64,000 nucleotides of DNA, taken from assembly GCF_020405205.1 (NCBI RefSeq), contig NZ_CP084469.1, positions 3,472,001 to 3,536,000 of the forward strand, read 5' to 3'. Below the pieces are notes generated by a model. That model worked only from the letters and a program-made list of their open reading frames with translations. It was not told the DNA's origin and made no database searches. Made by a program: the position numbers and the translations under genes. The stretch is from Natrinema salinisoli. Lineage in GTDB: Archaea; Halobacteriota; Halobacteria; Halobacteriales; Natrialbaceae. Each line of letters opens with the position of its first letter. The stretch's first letter is position 1. Below, piece after piece: positions 16,619 to 25,434 of this stretch.

Positions 16619-17638
16619 ATGTCCGAATCCACAGACTCCGAAGTCGTCGTCGTCACGGGCGCATCCGCCGGCGTCGGGCGAGCAACCGCTCGCGCCTTCG
16701 CCGAACGCGGCGCGAAGATCGGCCTCCTCGCGCGCGGCGAAGACGGTCTCGAGGCCGCACGCGAGGACGTCGAAGCGGCCGGCGGCGAGGCGGTGGTCGT
16801 CCCGACCGACGTCGCCGATCCCGACGCGGTCGAGGCCGCCGCCGAAACCGTCGAGGACGCGTTCGGTCCGATCGACGTCTGGGTGAACAACGCGATGGTA
16901 TCCGTCTTCTCGCGGGCCGCGGAGATGACCGCCGACGACTACCGCCGGGTCACCGAGGTCACCTATCTGGGCTACGTCTACGGCACGCAGGCTGCGCTCG
17001 AGCGAATGCGCCCTCGCGACGAGGGGACGGTCGTCCAGGTCGGCTCGGCGCTGGCCTACCGCGGTATTCCGCTTCAGTCGGCCTACTGTGGCGCGAAACA
17101 CGCGATACAGGGCTTCACCGAGTCCGTCAGGACGGAACTCATCCACGACGGCTGCGACGTGCAGCTCTCGATGGTGCAGATGCCCGCGATGAACACCCCG
17201 CAGTTCGAGTGGACGAAACGTCGATTACCCCGGAAACCACAACCCGTCCCGCCGATCTACCAGCCGGAGGTCGCCGCTCGAGCGATCCGCTGGACCGTCG
17301 ACCACGGCAGAGACGAGTTGTGGGTCGGGCGGTCGACGGTGACGGCGATTCTCGGGAACCGCCTGATCCCTCGGCGACTCGACGACTATCTCGCGCGCGG
17401 CGGCTACGACTCTCAGCAGACCGACGAACCGGTCGATCCCGACCGAGATCACAACCTGTACGAGCCGGTCACCGGCGACTTCGGCGCACACGGCCCGTTC
17501 GACGACCGAGCGCGCGAGCGGAGCTACCAGCTCTGGACGTCGATGCACCGGCGCGCGCTCGCTGCGCTCGCCGGATTCGCGGCGGCCGTCGGCGGCGTGA
17601 TTCTCGGTCGCCGTCTCGCCTCGAACGACGCGAACTGA
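16619..17638 (+). CDS. SDR oxidoreductase with C-terminal membrane anchor
   Basis: 339 residues. The Rossmann motif is TGASAGVGRATA and the NNA motif appears in WVNNAMVSVFS. The catalytic Ser sits in QVGSALAYRG and the Tyr-Lys pair in SAYCGAKHA, so all active-site residues are present. The C-terminal stretch ALAALAGFAAAVGGVILGRRL is a predicted single membrane helix, unusual for soluble SDRs but common in this haloarchaeal subgroup. The start follows the upstream gene by two bases, so the genes are co-translated. Substrate unknown. The last 60 residues before the helix carry the DPDRDHNLYEPV motif typical of the subgroup. Confidence 0.9.
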   Translation: MSESTDSEVVVVTGASAGVGRATARAFAERGAKIGLLARGEDGLEAAREDVEAAGGEAVVVPTDVADPDAVEAAAETVEDAFGPIDVWVNNAMVSVFSRAAEMTADDYRRVTEVTYLGYVYGTQAALERMRPRDEGTVVQVGSALAYRGIPLQSAYCGAKHAIQGFTESVRTELIHDGCDVQLSMVQMPAMNTPQFEWTKRRLPRKPQPVPPIYQPEVAARAIRWTVDHGRDELWVGRSTVTAILGNRLIPRRLDDYLARGGYDSQQTDEPVDPDRDHNLYEPVTGDFGAHGPFDDRARERSYQLWTSMHRRALAALAGFAAAVGGVILGRRLASNDAN

Positions 17639-17726
17639 CCGCCCCGTCGCTCGCTTCGGGCGGCCCGAACGGCGTAACCGTCGTGCTTTTTGGACTCCCG
17701 TCCGTACGGGCGGCTATCGCATCTAA

Positions 17727-19463
17727 ATGAGATTCGCGCGAGTCCGTTCGTCCGGTATCGGCTCTTTCCTCGCGGTGGCGCTCGCCGTGGTACTCGTGAT
17801 CGGTGGCCTCGCCGGTCCGGCAGCTGCGACCGCTGCCGAGGGCCCGACGCCGTCCACCGACGCGCCCGTCACTTCGACTCACGCCCTCGCCGCGACGGAC
17901 GCCTCGAGCGACGCGGGCCCGTCCGCGTCCGTTCAGGACGACCGCCCCGAGAACCCCTCGACCGAGGACACCGTCGGCTACGTCGAGGGCTACTGGTACG
18001 ACGACGAGCTGGCCGTCGACGATCAGTCCGACGCGGTCGTCGACGAGGAGGACCTCGATCCAGTCGTCTACCGGGCGATGGCCCGCGTCGAACGGATCCG
18101 AAACGTGACCTTCGAGGAGGCGGTCAGCGTCGACGTCATCTCCCGCGAGGAGTATCGGGAGACCAACGGCGACCGCTTTACGAACATCACGTCTGCGAAC
18201 CGCCTCGAGCAGAACGTCGGCTACGAAGCGCTGTTCATGGTCGACCGGGACACCGCAGCGATCGACGCGACCGAGACGCTGTACGGCGGTGCCGTCGAGG
18301 GATACTACGATCCCGCGACCGACGAGATCGTCATCGTCTCCGAGAACCCCCAGACGCCCGAGTTGAACGAACTGACGCTCGGGCACGAACTCGTCCACGC
18401 GCTGCAAGATCAGCGGTTCAATCTGTCGGCGCTCGAGGGAGCGACGCAGGACGAATCGCTCGCGATCGACGGCCTGGTCGAGGGCGACGCGGGGCGGGTC
18501 GAACGCGAGTACGAGCGGCGGTGTGGGACCGACTGGTCCTGTCTCACTCCCAGCGACGGCGAGCAGTCTCAGTCGCTCGACGTCAACTGGGGCATCTACT
18601 TCACCGTCTATCAGCCCTACAGCGACGGTCCCGACTACGTCGACTACCTGCGCCAGCAGGGCGAGGGCTGGTCGGCGGTCGACGCAGCATACGACGACCC
18701 GCCCCGGACCTCGTCGGCCGTGATCCACCCCGGGTCCGAGCGCGAACCGGCCGACGTCTCGGTCCCCGACCGGTCGAGTGACGACTGGCGACAGCTACGG
18801 GTCGATGGCGAGGTCGGGAGCGATACCGTCGGCGAAGCGGGCATGGTCGGGATGTTCGCCGCCGATGCGCTCGCGGAGGACCGCGACTCGGTGATCGAAG
18901 CCACCGACCTCTATCAGAGTGGGACGACGGGGTACAACTACAACCACTCGTACACGAACGGGTGGGCCGGCGACGAACTGGTGATCTATACGAACGACGA
19001 CGCCAATGCGACGAGCGATCCGGCCGAGGCGGCCGGCCACGCCGGCTACGTCTGGCGAACGCAGTGGCAGTCCGGAACGGACACCCGGCAGTTCATCGAC
19101 GGCTACCTCCAGCTGCTCGAGAATCATGACGCCGAGTCCGTCGACGGTCGCCAGGATACCTACGTGATCGACGACGGCGGCTATTCGGGCGCGTACTATC
19201 TCGACCGGACCGGCGAGACGCTGACGATCGTCCGTGCGCCCTCGGTCGACGAGCTGTCGAACGTCGAAGCCGGCGCCGCACCCGAGGGCGAGGATACGCT
19301 CGAGACCGGCGAGGTGGGCGACACCGGCGGCAGTATCGACACCATCCCCGGATTCGGTCCGACCGCCGCAGTGAGTGCGATCGCGATCGTACTGTTCGGG
19401 GCGGGAAGCCGGATCGTCGTCGGCCGCCGTCGGACGCCCAGCGAGCGCCGTGACCGCGACTGA
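17727..19463 (+). CDS. Hvo_1808-family surface protein, PGF-CTERM-like anchor
   Basis: 578 residues. A Sec signal (AVALAVVLVIGGLAGPAAA) leads into a Thr/Ser-rich linker. The domain contains a zincin-like HELVH at 220-224 (GHELVHALQDQRF), followed by ESLAIDGLVEGDAGRVEREYERRC, where EGDA could provide the third ligand region. A second conserved part has GTTGYNYNHSYTNGWAGDELV. The tail reads PGFGPTAAVSAIAIVLFGAG followed by arginines (541 onward), the layout of an archaeosortase-processed PGF-CTERM anchor on S-layer-associated proteins. NCBI uses the name Hvo_1808 family surface protein; protease activity is inferred from HExxH only. Paralogue immediately downstream. Confidence 0.88.
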   Translation: MRFARVRSSGIGSFLAVALAVVLVIGGLAGPAAATAAEGPTPSTDAPVTSTHALAATDASSDAGPSASVQDDRPENPSTEDTVGYVEGYWYDDELAVDDQSDAVVDEEDLDPVVYRAMARVERIRNVTFEEAVSVDVISREEYRETNGDRFTNITSANRLEQNVGYEALFMVDRDTAAIDATETLYGGAVEGYYDPATDEIVIVSENPQTPELNELTLGHELVHALQDQRFNLSALEGATQDESLAIDGLVEGDAGRVEREYERRCGTDWSCLTPSDGEQSQSLDVNWGIYFTVYQPYSDGPDYVDYLRQQGEGWSAVDAAYDDPPRTSSAVIHPGSEREPADVSVPDRSSDDWRQLRVDGEVGSDTVGEAGMVGMFAADALAEDRDSVIEATDLYQSGTTGYNYNHSYTNGWAGDELVIYTNDDANATSDPAEAAGHAGYVWRTQWQSGTDTRQFIDGYLQLLENHDAESVDGRQDTYVIDDGGYSGAYYLDRTGETLTIVRAPSVDELSNVEAGAAPEGEDTLETGEVGDTGGSIDTIPGFGPTAAVSAIAIVLFGAGSRIVVGRRRTPSERRDRD

Positions 19464-19517
19464 TCACCGACGGGACCGATCGACGCCCATTTTACCGTCT
19501 CGTCGAACAGTGACTCA

Positions 19518-21032
19518 ATGAGGCTCAGACTGGTCGCCGTTCTCGTGCTGGTCGTCCTCTCGGGCTGTGCGCTTCCCGGCAACCCGGGCGCGTTCGACAC
19601 CGACCGGGAACTCGGGTCCGTGGGCGACTATTCCCACGACGACGTCTTCGACTTCGATACCAGCGACGGCCTCACCGAGGCCCAACTCGAGGCCGTCAAA
19701 TACCGCTCGATGGCCCGAATCGAGGTGGTTCGCGGGCTGAAGTACGAACGCGACGTCGACCTCGAGGTGATGAACCGATCCGAGTATCGCGCCCAGCGAG
19801 CGGCCGGCACCGAGAACGCGTCGGCGTTCAGGAACGAAGTCTGGCGGAGCGCGTTCGTGGTCGACGGCGAGACGGACGTCAATCGCGCGTTCGACGACCT
19901 CTACGGGGATTCCGTGCAGGGCTACTACGTGAACGACCGGATCGTCATTATCGCCGACGATACCCAGAATATCAGAATCAACCGCCGAACGCTGGTCCAC
20001 GAACTGACCCACGCGCTGCAGGATCAGCACTTCGGCATCGGCCGCGAGAGCGAAACCATCGACGGGCTGCGAGCCGAAAACGGGCTCCTCGAAGGCGAGG
20101 CTGCGTACGTTCCGACCCGGTACGATCGCCGCTGTGGCGACGACTGGCAGTGTCTGCCGGACCGTCACTTCTCGACGGCCTCGGGAGAGGCGCTCGCCGA
20201 ACGCCCGTTCAACGTCGGTCTCTTCCTCTCCATCTACGTCCCCTACGCCGAGGGACCGACGTTCGTCGCCGACCTCCACGACCGCGGCGGCTGGGACGCT
20301 ATCGATCGCGCTCACGCCAATCCGCCCCGGAGCACCACACAGCTCCTCCACCCCGATCGCTATCCCGATACCGAGCCGGTCGCCGTCGATATCGCGGACC
20401 GCTCGAGCGACGAGTGGCAGCCGATAACGGATCGCTCCGGCGACGGTGACAGCACCGATGGCGAGCCCAAGACGGAGACGATCGGCGAGGCGACGCTGTT
20501 CGCGACGCTCTGGGCCAACGGGGTGATCGAGCGCCCGCTCACCGAGGGCGCTTCCGGGTACTCTCAGTACAACTACTCGCATCCCGCGACCGAGGGCTGG
20601 GCCGGCGATAGCGTTCGGGTTTACCAGCACACGAACGACTCCAACCGAACTGGCCACGTCTGGCGACTCTCCTGGGAGAGCCCGGGGGACGCGACGGAAT
20701 TCGCCGACGCGTACCGCCGGCTGCTCACGAACCGCGGCGCTGACTCCGTCGAAACCGCTGGCGATGGGATCTACCGCATTCCCGATGGCGACCCCTTCGC
20801 CGGCGCGTACCGCGTCTCCGTCACCGGCGAGACGGTCGAGATCGTCGGCGCGCCGACCGTCGACGACCTCGAGGGGATCCACGCCACCAAGCCGGCCGTG
20901 AACCGTTCGCTCGAGCCCGCGCCGGCACTCCGGCCGACAGTCACCCGCGCTCAGACGGCCCCCGCCTCCTCGACTGCAGCGACGTCGATTGAGGCACCGC
21001 CGTCGACGCCGCGTTCGCCGGCAGACGGGTAG
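19518..21032 (+). CDS. Hvo_1808-family surface lipoprotein
   Basis: 504 residues, paralogous to the upstream protein. The N-terminus has a short signal and lipobox (LVVLSGC), so this copy is a lipoprotein instead of carrying a C-terminal anchor. HELTH sits at 161-165 (VHELTHALQDQHFG), and the same landmarks follow in the same order: ENGLLEGEAAYVPTRYDRRC, NVGLFLSIYVPYAEGP, ASGYSQYNYSHPATEGWAGDSV and GHVWRLSWESPGDATEF. The last 50 residues are Pro/Thr/Ala-rich with no membrane helix. It starts 54 bases after the first copy, so the two are probably expressed together. Whether it cleaves peptides is not known. Confidence 0.88.
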   Translation: MRLRLVAVLVLVVLSGCALPGNPGAFDTDRELGSVGDYSHDDVFDFDTSDGLTEAQLEAVKYRSMARIEVVRGLKYERDVDLEVMNRSEYRAQRAAGTENASAFRNEVWRSAFVVDGETDVNRAFDDLYGDSVQGYYVNDRIVIIADDTQNIRINRRTLVHELTHALQDQHFGIGRESETIDGLRAENGLLEGEAAYVPTRYDRRCGDDWQCLPDRHFSTASGEALAERPFNVGLFLSIYVPYAEGPTFVADLHDRGGWDAIDRAHANPPRSTTQLLHPDRYPDTEPVAVDIADRSSDEWQPITDRSGDGDSTDGEPKTETIGEATLFATLWANGVIERPLTEGASGYSQYNYSHPATEGWAGDSVRVYQHTNDSNRTGHVWRLSWESPGDATEFADAYRRLLTNRGADSVETAGDGIYRIPDGDPFAGAYRVSVTGETVEIVGAPTVDDLEGIHATKPAVNRSLEPAPALRPTVTRAQTAPASSTAATSIEAPPSTPRSPADG

Positions 21033-21040
21033 CTTTTTTG
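21033..21040 (+). terminator. T-run after the Hvo_1808 pair
   Basis: A run of six T directly after the stop of the second surface-protein gene. In archaea an oligo-T tract on the coding strand is sufficient for termination, so this probably ends the two-gene transcript 23 bases before pncB. Confidence 0.4.
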
Positions 21041-21062
21041 CCTCCCACGGGAAACCGACGAT

Positions 21063-22223
21063 ATGTCAAATCCGTTTGGAACCGTCCCGCCGGAAGCGAT
21101 TCTCGAGGGGGACGCCACCGACGCCTACTTCGAGCGCACGCGGGCCACGCTCGAGCACGCGGGCAAGAACCCCCACGTCGTCGCCGAAGTGACCGCCGAC
21201 CAGTTTCCGACCGGGGAGTCCGAGGTTTTCACCGGTGTGAAAGACGTCGCAACGCTGTTCGAGGGTCGGTCCGTGGACGTCGACGCGCTCCCCGACGGAC
21301 AGCTGTTCGACGGCGGTCCCGTCTGCCGGATCGAGGGCCCCTACCTCGAGTTCGCCGAACTCGAAACGTCGCTGCTGGGCTTCCTGTCGCAACCGAGCGG
21401 GTTCGCGACGGCCGCACTCGAGGCCAGATTCGCAGCCCCCGACTCGCTCGTGCTCTCCTTCGGCGCGCGTCACGTCCACCCCTCGATCGCGTCGACGGTC
21501 GAACGCGCGTCGCTGCTCGCCGGTCTCGACGGGTTCTCTCACGTGGCGGCGGGCGAGATCCTGGGCCGAGCGGCCGGCGGCACGATGCCCCACGCGCTCA
21601 TGTTCTGTTTCGGCGAGGGCAACCAGGCGGAGGCCTGGACGGCGTTCGACGAGGCCGTCGGCGAGGACGTTCCTCGAATCGCGCTGACGGACACGTTCTG
21701 GGACGAGAAGAGCGAGAGCCTGTTGGCGGCCGAAACGCTCGGTGACGATCTCGACGGAGTCCGGCTGGACACGACCGGCTCGCGACGGGGCGATTTCCGA
21801 CACATCGTCCGCGAAGTCTGCTGGGAACTCGACGCCCGCGGCCACGAGGACGTCGACATCTTCTGCAGCGGCGGCCTCGAGCCCGCGTCGATCCGCAACC
21901 TGCGCGACGTTGCCGACGGGTTCGGCGTCGGCAGTCACATCACCGGGGCCGACTCGGTGGACTTCAGCCTCGACATCGTGGAAATAGACGGCGAGCCGAT
22001 CTCCAAGCGGGGCAAGCTCTCCGGCGTCAAAAACGTTTACCGGACGCCCGACGGCGGCCACCACGTCGCTCTGGCCGACCGCGAGGGACCGGACGAGGGA
22101 ACGGCGCTGCTCGAGCCCCTGATTCGCGACGGCGACATCGTTCGTGAATTCGATCTGGATGGAGCGACCGAGCGGTGTCTCGCGGATGCTAAGGCGGTCG
22201 GATTCGATAGATCAACAAAATAA
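21063..22223 (+). CDS. pncB: Nicotinate phosphoribosyltransferase
   Basis: 386 residues. Makes nicotinate mononucleotide from nicotinate and PRPP, the committed step of Preiss-Handler NAD salvage. Recognisable features: an N-terminal DATDAYFERTRATLEH, a SFGARHVHPSIA segment at the substrate site, GTMPHALM, ALTDTFWDEKSES, GVRLDTTGSRRGD and SGGLEPASI with the phosphate-binding VGSHITGADSVDFSLDIV. The length fits the archaeal PncB class, which is shorter than bacterial PncB. The nicotinamidase-like gene at 12.3 kb could supply its substrate. A 92-residue membrane protein follows after 25 bases under its own TATA box. Confidence 0.95.
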   Translation: MSNPFGTVPPEAILEGDATDAYFERTRATLEHAGKNPHVVAEVTADQFPTGESEVFTGVKDVATLFEGRSVDVDALPDGQLFDGGPVCRIEGPYLEFAELETSLLGFLSQPSGFATAALEARFAAPDSLVLSFGARHVHPSIASTVERASLLAGLDGFSHVAAGEILGRAAGGTMPHALMFCFGEGNQAEAWTAFDEAVGEDVPRIALTDTFWDEKSESLLAAETLGDDLDGVRLDTTGSRRGDFRHIVREVCWELDARGHEDVDIFCSGGLEPASIRNLRDVADGFGVGSHITGADSVDFSLDIVEIDGEPISKRGKLSGVKNVYRTPDGGHHVALADREGPDEGTALLEPLIRDGDIVREFDLDGATERCLADAKAVGFDRSTK

Positions 22224-22248
22224 TTTATTTCGGGATCGATGACCGGGT

Positions 22249-22527
22249 ATGAACTCGTCCGACCGGCCGACTCCCACGCATAATCAGATCGCGACCGAGT
22301 TGACCGCGGAACTCAGTGCCATCCTGTTCGTGACGCTCGTCCTATCCGCCCCGATCGTGCTTTTCGCCTTCGACGTCGGCCCGATCGCCCTCCTCGGCGC
22401 CGGACTCGTGATCGTTCTGGCGCTCTGGTTCACGATCCGTGCCGTCTTGGCCGCGCTGGACGATTTACTCGAGGCGAAACTCGAAGCGATCGACTGGACG
22501 GAACAATCCGACAGCGACCGACCGTAG
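22249..22527 (+). CDS. Small two-helix membrane protein
   Basis: 92 residues with two hydrophobic segments, about 24-42 (LFVTLVLSAPIVLFAFDVG) and 43-64 (IALLGAGLVIVLALWFTIRAV), and an acidic C-terminus. An AT-rich TATA-like stretch at 22221-22230 lies 19-28 bases before the ATG, so the mRNA is probably leaderless and the start is well supported. No family is recognised; many haloarchaea carry such proteins. Confidence 0.7.
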   Translation: MNSSDRPTPTHNQIATELTAELSAILFVTLVLSAPIVLFAFDVGPIALLGAGLVIVLALWFTIRAVLAALDDLLEAKLEAIDWTEQSDSDRP

Positions 22528-22596
22528 CGCCATCGGCCCGAAGAGGAGACACGCTCTCGAGCGTTCGGCGAAATTCCGCAGCAGAAACGGACGACG

Positions 22597-23196
22597 TTAG
22601 ACTTCTTCGATACTGCCGTCGGCCTCGCGCTCCCTGAAAACCTGTCCCTCGAACAGCGTGACGACGACGTCGTCGTCCTGCCAGGCACCCGGCGCGAGCT
22701 TCGCCTTTCGGCACGTCCGATCGAGATACTCGCGTGCGCTCCAGTCGTTCTGGACCGGCACTGTCGGGTAGAGCCAGCCGCCCTCGCCGCCGTCGATGGC
22801 GACGCCGTGGGTTCCGAGCTCGAGGTCCGCCAGCGGGTCGTCCGTCAGGAGGACGTTCTTGACGGTACAGACCGAGACGGTGAGGTTCGGTAGCTCCGAG
22901 GGGCTGACCTCCGAGCCACAGGAGTCCTCGCTCGCGGCTTCGATCGCCGCGTCGACGATGACGTGGCCGAGCTGGTCGCCCGAGCGATAGCCGCCCGCAC
23001 AGCCCCGCAGGCTCCCCCGGCCGCGGGTCGACTCGAGGCGGACGAACGCGCCGGTCCGTTCGTAGAAGGCCTCGCGCATGCTACCCGGTTGTTCTCGTTG
23101 CCCGTGTTGTACGTAAGACTCGACGGACTCGCGCGCGAGTTCGACCGCGCGAGCACCGTCTTCGTAGGAAAGGTCGACGCCCTGTCGCTGGGACAT
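22597..23196 (-). CDS. AMMECR1 / TIGR00296 family protein
   Basis: 199 residues from MSQRQGVDLSYED; four earlier codons are open but add nothing conserved. The AMMECR1 core is complete: FVRLESTRGRGSLRGCAGGY near residues 50-70 (the invariant LRGC), SCGSEVSPSEL, LTVSVCTVKN and GVAIDGGEGGWLYPTVPVQNDW, then CRKAKLAPGAWQDDDVVVTLFEGQVF. The family is universal in archaea and eukaryotes; archaeal members often neighbour or fuse to MEMO-like proteins, but the biochemical function is not established. Transcribed away from the RNase P RNA gene. Confidence 0.93.
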   Translation of the reverse strand: MSQRQGVDLSYEDGARAVELARESVESYVQHGQREQPGSMREAFYERTGAFVRLESTRGRGSLRGCAGGYRSGDQLGHVIVDAAIEAASEDSCGSEVSPSELPNLTVSVCTVKNVLLTDDPLADLELGTHGVAIDGGEGGWLYPTVPVQNDWSAREYLDRTCRKAKLAPGAWQDDDVVVTLFEGQVFREREADGSIEEV

Positions 23197-23370
23197 ACAG
23201 ATGGACAAGGGATTAGTCGTCCTAAAACGCTTCCATTCCTCTCGAGACTATGTTACGACACTGAATTGAAATAAATTCCTGAATTTCGGTCGCGGGAACT
23301 GTCGGACGGATCGACGTTCGAACGAGCGACGAGGGCTGGCGTTGCAGAACCAGTCTCCGACGACCGGGGA

Positions 23371-23380
23371 ACTTATTCGC
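23371..23380 (+). promoter_or_regulatory. TATA-like element of RNase P RNA
   Basis: ACTTATTCGC lies 18-27 bases before the predicted RNA 5' end at 23398, close to the distance expected for an archaeal TATA box. The P1 helix fixes the 5' end independently. Confidence 0.5.
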
Positions 23381-23397
23381 TAGAGGTTCCTATCAGG

Positions 23398-23891
23398 ACT
23401 GGGAGAGAGAGCCTGGCTGCCGCGATGGTTCCTCCGGCAACGGTGGAACCACCACCTATCGTGACCCGTCTCTTCGGGACGCTTCACGGCCCCAACGTTG
23501 CCCGTCCCCCTGGGACGCGCAACGCTCGCGAGGAAAGTCCCCCCACCTGTTCGGGCAGGTGACCGGACGCAAGTCCGGAGCGGGAGACCGCTGGCTCTGG
23601 AACAGAAACGACACGTCTCGGCCCGACCGATGATGCGTGCGAACCCGACCGAGAGGAAGGGGAGTTGACCCGCAGAGGGCGTGCGGTCGACGACGCATGG
23701 TTCGAACCCATGGATCACGTTCGACGTGATCGACCGCACACAGACGGCCGAGGAGCGATGGAACGGCGAATCCCCACCGGTGCAAGTCCGTGCCGTGGTA
23801 GCCCGAACACCCCGCGGCGTCGCCGCGGACGGCGCGGACGCTCAGCCGAATGCCGGGACGAACAGAAGGGGGCTTACTCCTCTCACCCAGT
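23398..23891 (+). ncRNA. rnpB: RNase P RNA
   Basis: About 494 nt. The universal P4 strands are present: GAGGAAAGTCC at 23530-23540 and ACAGAAGGGGG at 23862-23872. The ends are defined by helix P1: ACTGGG-A-GAGAG at 23398-23409 pairs with CTCTC-A-CCCAGT at 23880-23891 (one internal mismatch). Between them lie several GC-rich hairpins, for example the ATCACGTTC/GACGTGAT type at 23716-23735, as expected for type A archaeal RNase P RNA. It is the ribozyme that matures tRNA 5' ends with the archaeal Rpp proteins. The small open frames in this interval are by-products of the RNA gene. Confidence 0.93.
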
Positions 23892-24340
23892 TTCGAATCC
23901 TCGAGTGACGACGCCGTTCGACGTCCTCGGACTGCTCTCTTCCGAGACTAGCCAGTCAGAATAGCCGGTTATGAGGTCGCTCGATTCCGTTGGCAAGCCA
24001 CATGTCCCTCCCATCCGTTAGTCCGTCCACCGACCCTATCGGCGGTATTTTTTATGAGGTGGCTTAGTATTTTCAAAGGCACCTGCCAAGCGTGTAGCGT
24101 TCGCTCTTCGCTCGAATTTCCGGCGCTACTTCGAGGATGGTCGGCGTGACAGTTACGATTGTTATATTCTCAACGTGTTGAGTTCAGAATTGAAGTGAAA
24201 ACAGCAATCAATTATGTTTCCGTCTCTATAATCGTGCTCTCGAACGACCGATCGCCCCGTGGACACTGTTCCACGGACGACCGACGCACTGCACCGAACC
24301 GTTCCGATACTCCTCGTCGCAACTGCCGTCCCGAAAACAG
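23892..24340. other. AT-richer intergenic region
   Basis: About 450 bases without a convincing gene. It includes a TATA-like run at 24048-24056, a 14-codon open frame starting at 24138 that repeats the first bases of the downstream gene (GTGACAGTTACGATT at 24146-24160 and again at 24344-24358), and an AT-rich stretch at 24160-24230. It may hold the promoter and a decayed start of the next gene. Confidence 0.4.
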
Positions 24341-25171
24341 ATGGTGACAGTTACGATTCTGGCCGATAATACGGTCGCGACCGGGATTCCGAAAGGGCTT
24401 CGCGGCGAGTGGGGGTTCGCGGCGGCAGTCGGAGACGTGTTGCTCGACACTGGCCAATCCTCGAGCGCACTCGACAACGCTCGTCGCCTCGGCGTCACCA
24501 CTGACTTCGACGATATCGTATTGAGCCACGCTCACTACGACCACACGATGGGCCTCGACGCGTTCCTCGACCCGTCCGACAAGCCGACCGTGTACTGCCA
24601 TCCCGACATCTGGAGCGAGCGATTCATTCGAGAACCGGCGGACGGGAGGACGCTCGAGGATCCGATCCACATCGGAATCCCCTACACGCGGGCCGAAGTC
24701 GACACCGGAGCCGATGTCGTCGAACACCGCGACCCCGTCGAGGTACGCGACGGGGTCTTCGCCCTCGGTGAAATCCCCCGGGACCACGCCGATAATCCCG
24801 TCCATCTCCGCAGGCAGGACGGCGAACTGGTCGACGATCCGGTCACGGACGATCAAGCCGTCGCCGTCCGAACGACCGACGGCACGGCGCTCGTCCTCGG
24901 GTGCTGTCACGCGGGGCTTCGAAACACCGTCGAGTACGCCGAGACGGTCACGGGGACGGCGGTTCGCTATGTCATCGGCGGCACTCATCTCGTCGCCAAG
25001 GAGGAGCCGGAAATCCACGACATTGCGGACTGGCTAGACGGCAAACTCGAGCTATTCGCCGGGACGCATTGCACCGGCTTCGAGGCAGAGAAAATCCTCT
25101 CGGACCGTCTTCCGGATGCGTTCCGCTCCGTCGGCGTCGGGAGTGCTATCGACCTTCCGGCGACAGCTTAA
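24341..25171 (+). CDS. Metallo-beta-lactamase-fold hydrolase
   Basis: 276 residues. The metal motif HAHYDH is at 63-68, then a DWL-less spacer and late metal histidines in LGCCHAGL and FAGTHCTGF. The overall pattern, with an N-terminal VTVTILADNTVA and C-terminal GGTHLVAKEEPEIHDIADWLDG, matches the group around archaeal MJ0301/MptG-associated enzymes, often annotated as a dihydropterin aminobenzene phosphate synthase-type hydrolase. That specific activity is a database habit and not proved here. Two metals are probably bound. The start is uncertain because ATG at 24341 has no TATA box at the leaderless distance. Confidence 0.88.
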   Translation: MVTVTILADNTVATGIPKGLRGEWGFAAAVGDVLLDTGQSSSALDNARRLGVTTDFDDIVLSHAHYDHTMGLDAFLDPSDKPTVYCHPDIWSERFIREPADGRTLEDPIHIGIPYTRAEVDTGADVVEHRDPVEVRDGVFALGEIPRDHADNPVHLRRQDGELVDDPVTDDQAVAVRTTDGTALVLGCCHAGLRNTVEYAETVTGTAVRYVIGGTHLVAKEEPEIHDIADWLDGKLELFAGTHCTGFEAEKILSDRLPDAFRSVGVGSAIDLPATA

Positions 25172-25209
25172 CGCGCCACGCTTCACTCGCGGTTTGGTGT
25201 CGACAGAAA

Positions 25210-25361
25210 CGTCCTGACGGAGTCTCACGCGAACCGGGCGGGACCGGAGGTCCCGCTGGAAACCGGCGGCTTCGCCGCCGGTGACGCAGTGAGCGTGAGG
25301 CACGTCAGGACCGAACGACGAAGCGAGTGCTGAGCAACGTGAAGCACTCGTAAGGAGTGAG
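25210..25361. repeat. Multi-hairpin element abutting tRNA-Arg
   Basis: An outer inverted repeat GTCCTGACG (25211-25219) / CGTCAGGAC (25303-25311) and an inner CTCACGC/GCGTGAG pair enclose two perfect hairpins: GCGGGACC-N3-GGTCCCGC at 25238-25256 and ACCGGCGGC-TTC-GCCGCCGGT at 25262-25282. A further hairpin, CGAGTGCT ... AGCACTCG, follows near 25324-25350. The first 13 bases (25210-25222) are an exact direct repeat of the 3' end of the adjoining tRNA-Arg gene (25362-25374). The whole looks like a non-coding, probably mobile or integration-derived, structured element. Confidence 0.6.
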
Positions 25362-25434
25362 CGTCCTGACGGAGATTTGAACTCCGGTCCCTGGCTCCGC
25401 AAGCCAAGAGGATAGTCCACTACCCTATCAGGAC
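25362..25434 (-). tRNA. tRNA-Arg (anticodon GCG)
   Basis: On the minus strand the acceptor GTCCTGA pairs with TCAGGAC (7 bp), the T-arm is CGGAG-TTCAAAT-CTCCG and the anticodon stem TTGGC/GCCAG closes a TTGCGGA loop with anticodon GCG. A D-arm GGG...TCC with the AGTGGA loop is present. The discriminator is G and no CCA is encoded. Its 3' end is duplicated 152 bases away inside the hairpin element. Confidence 0.9.
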
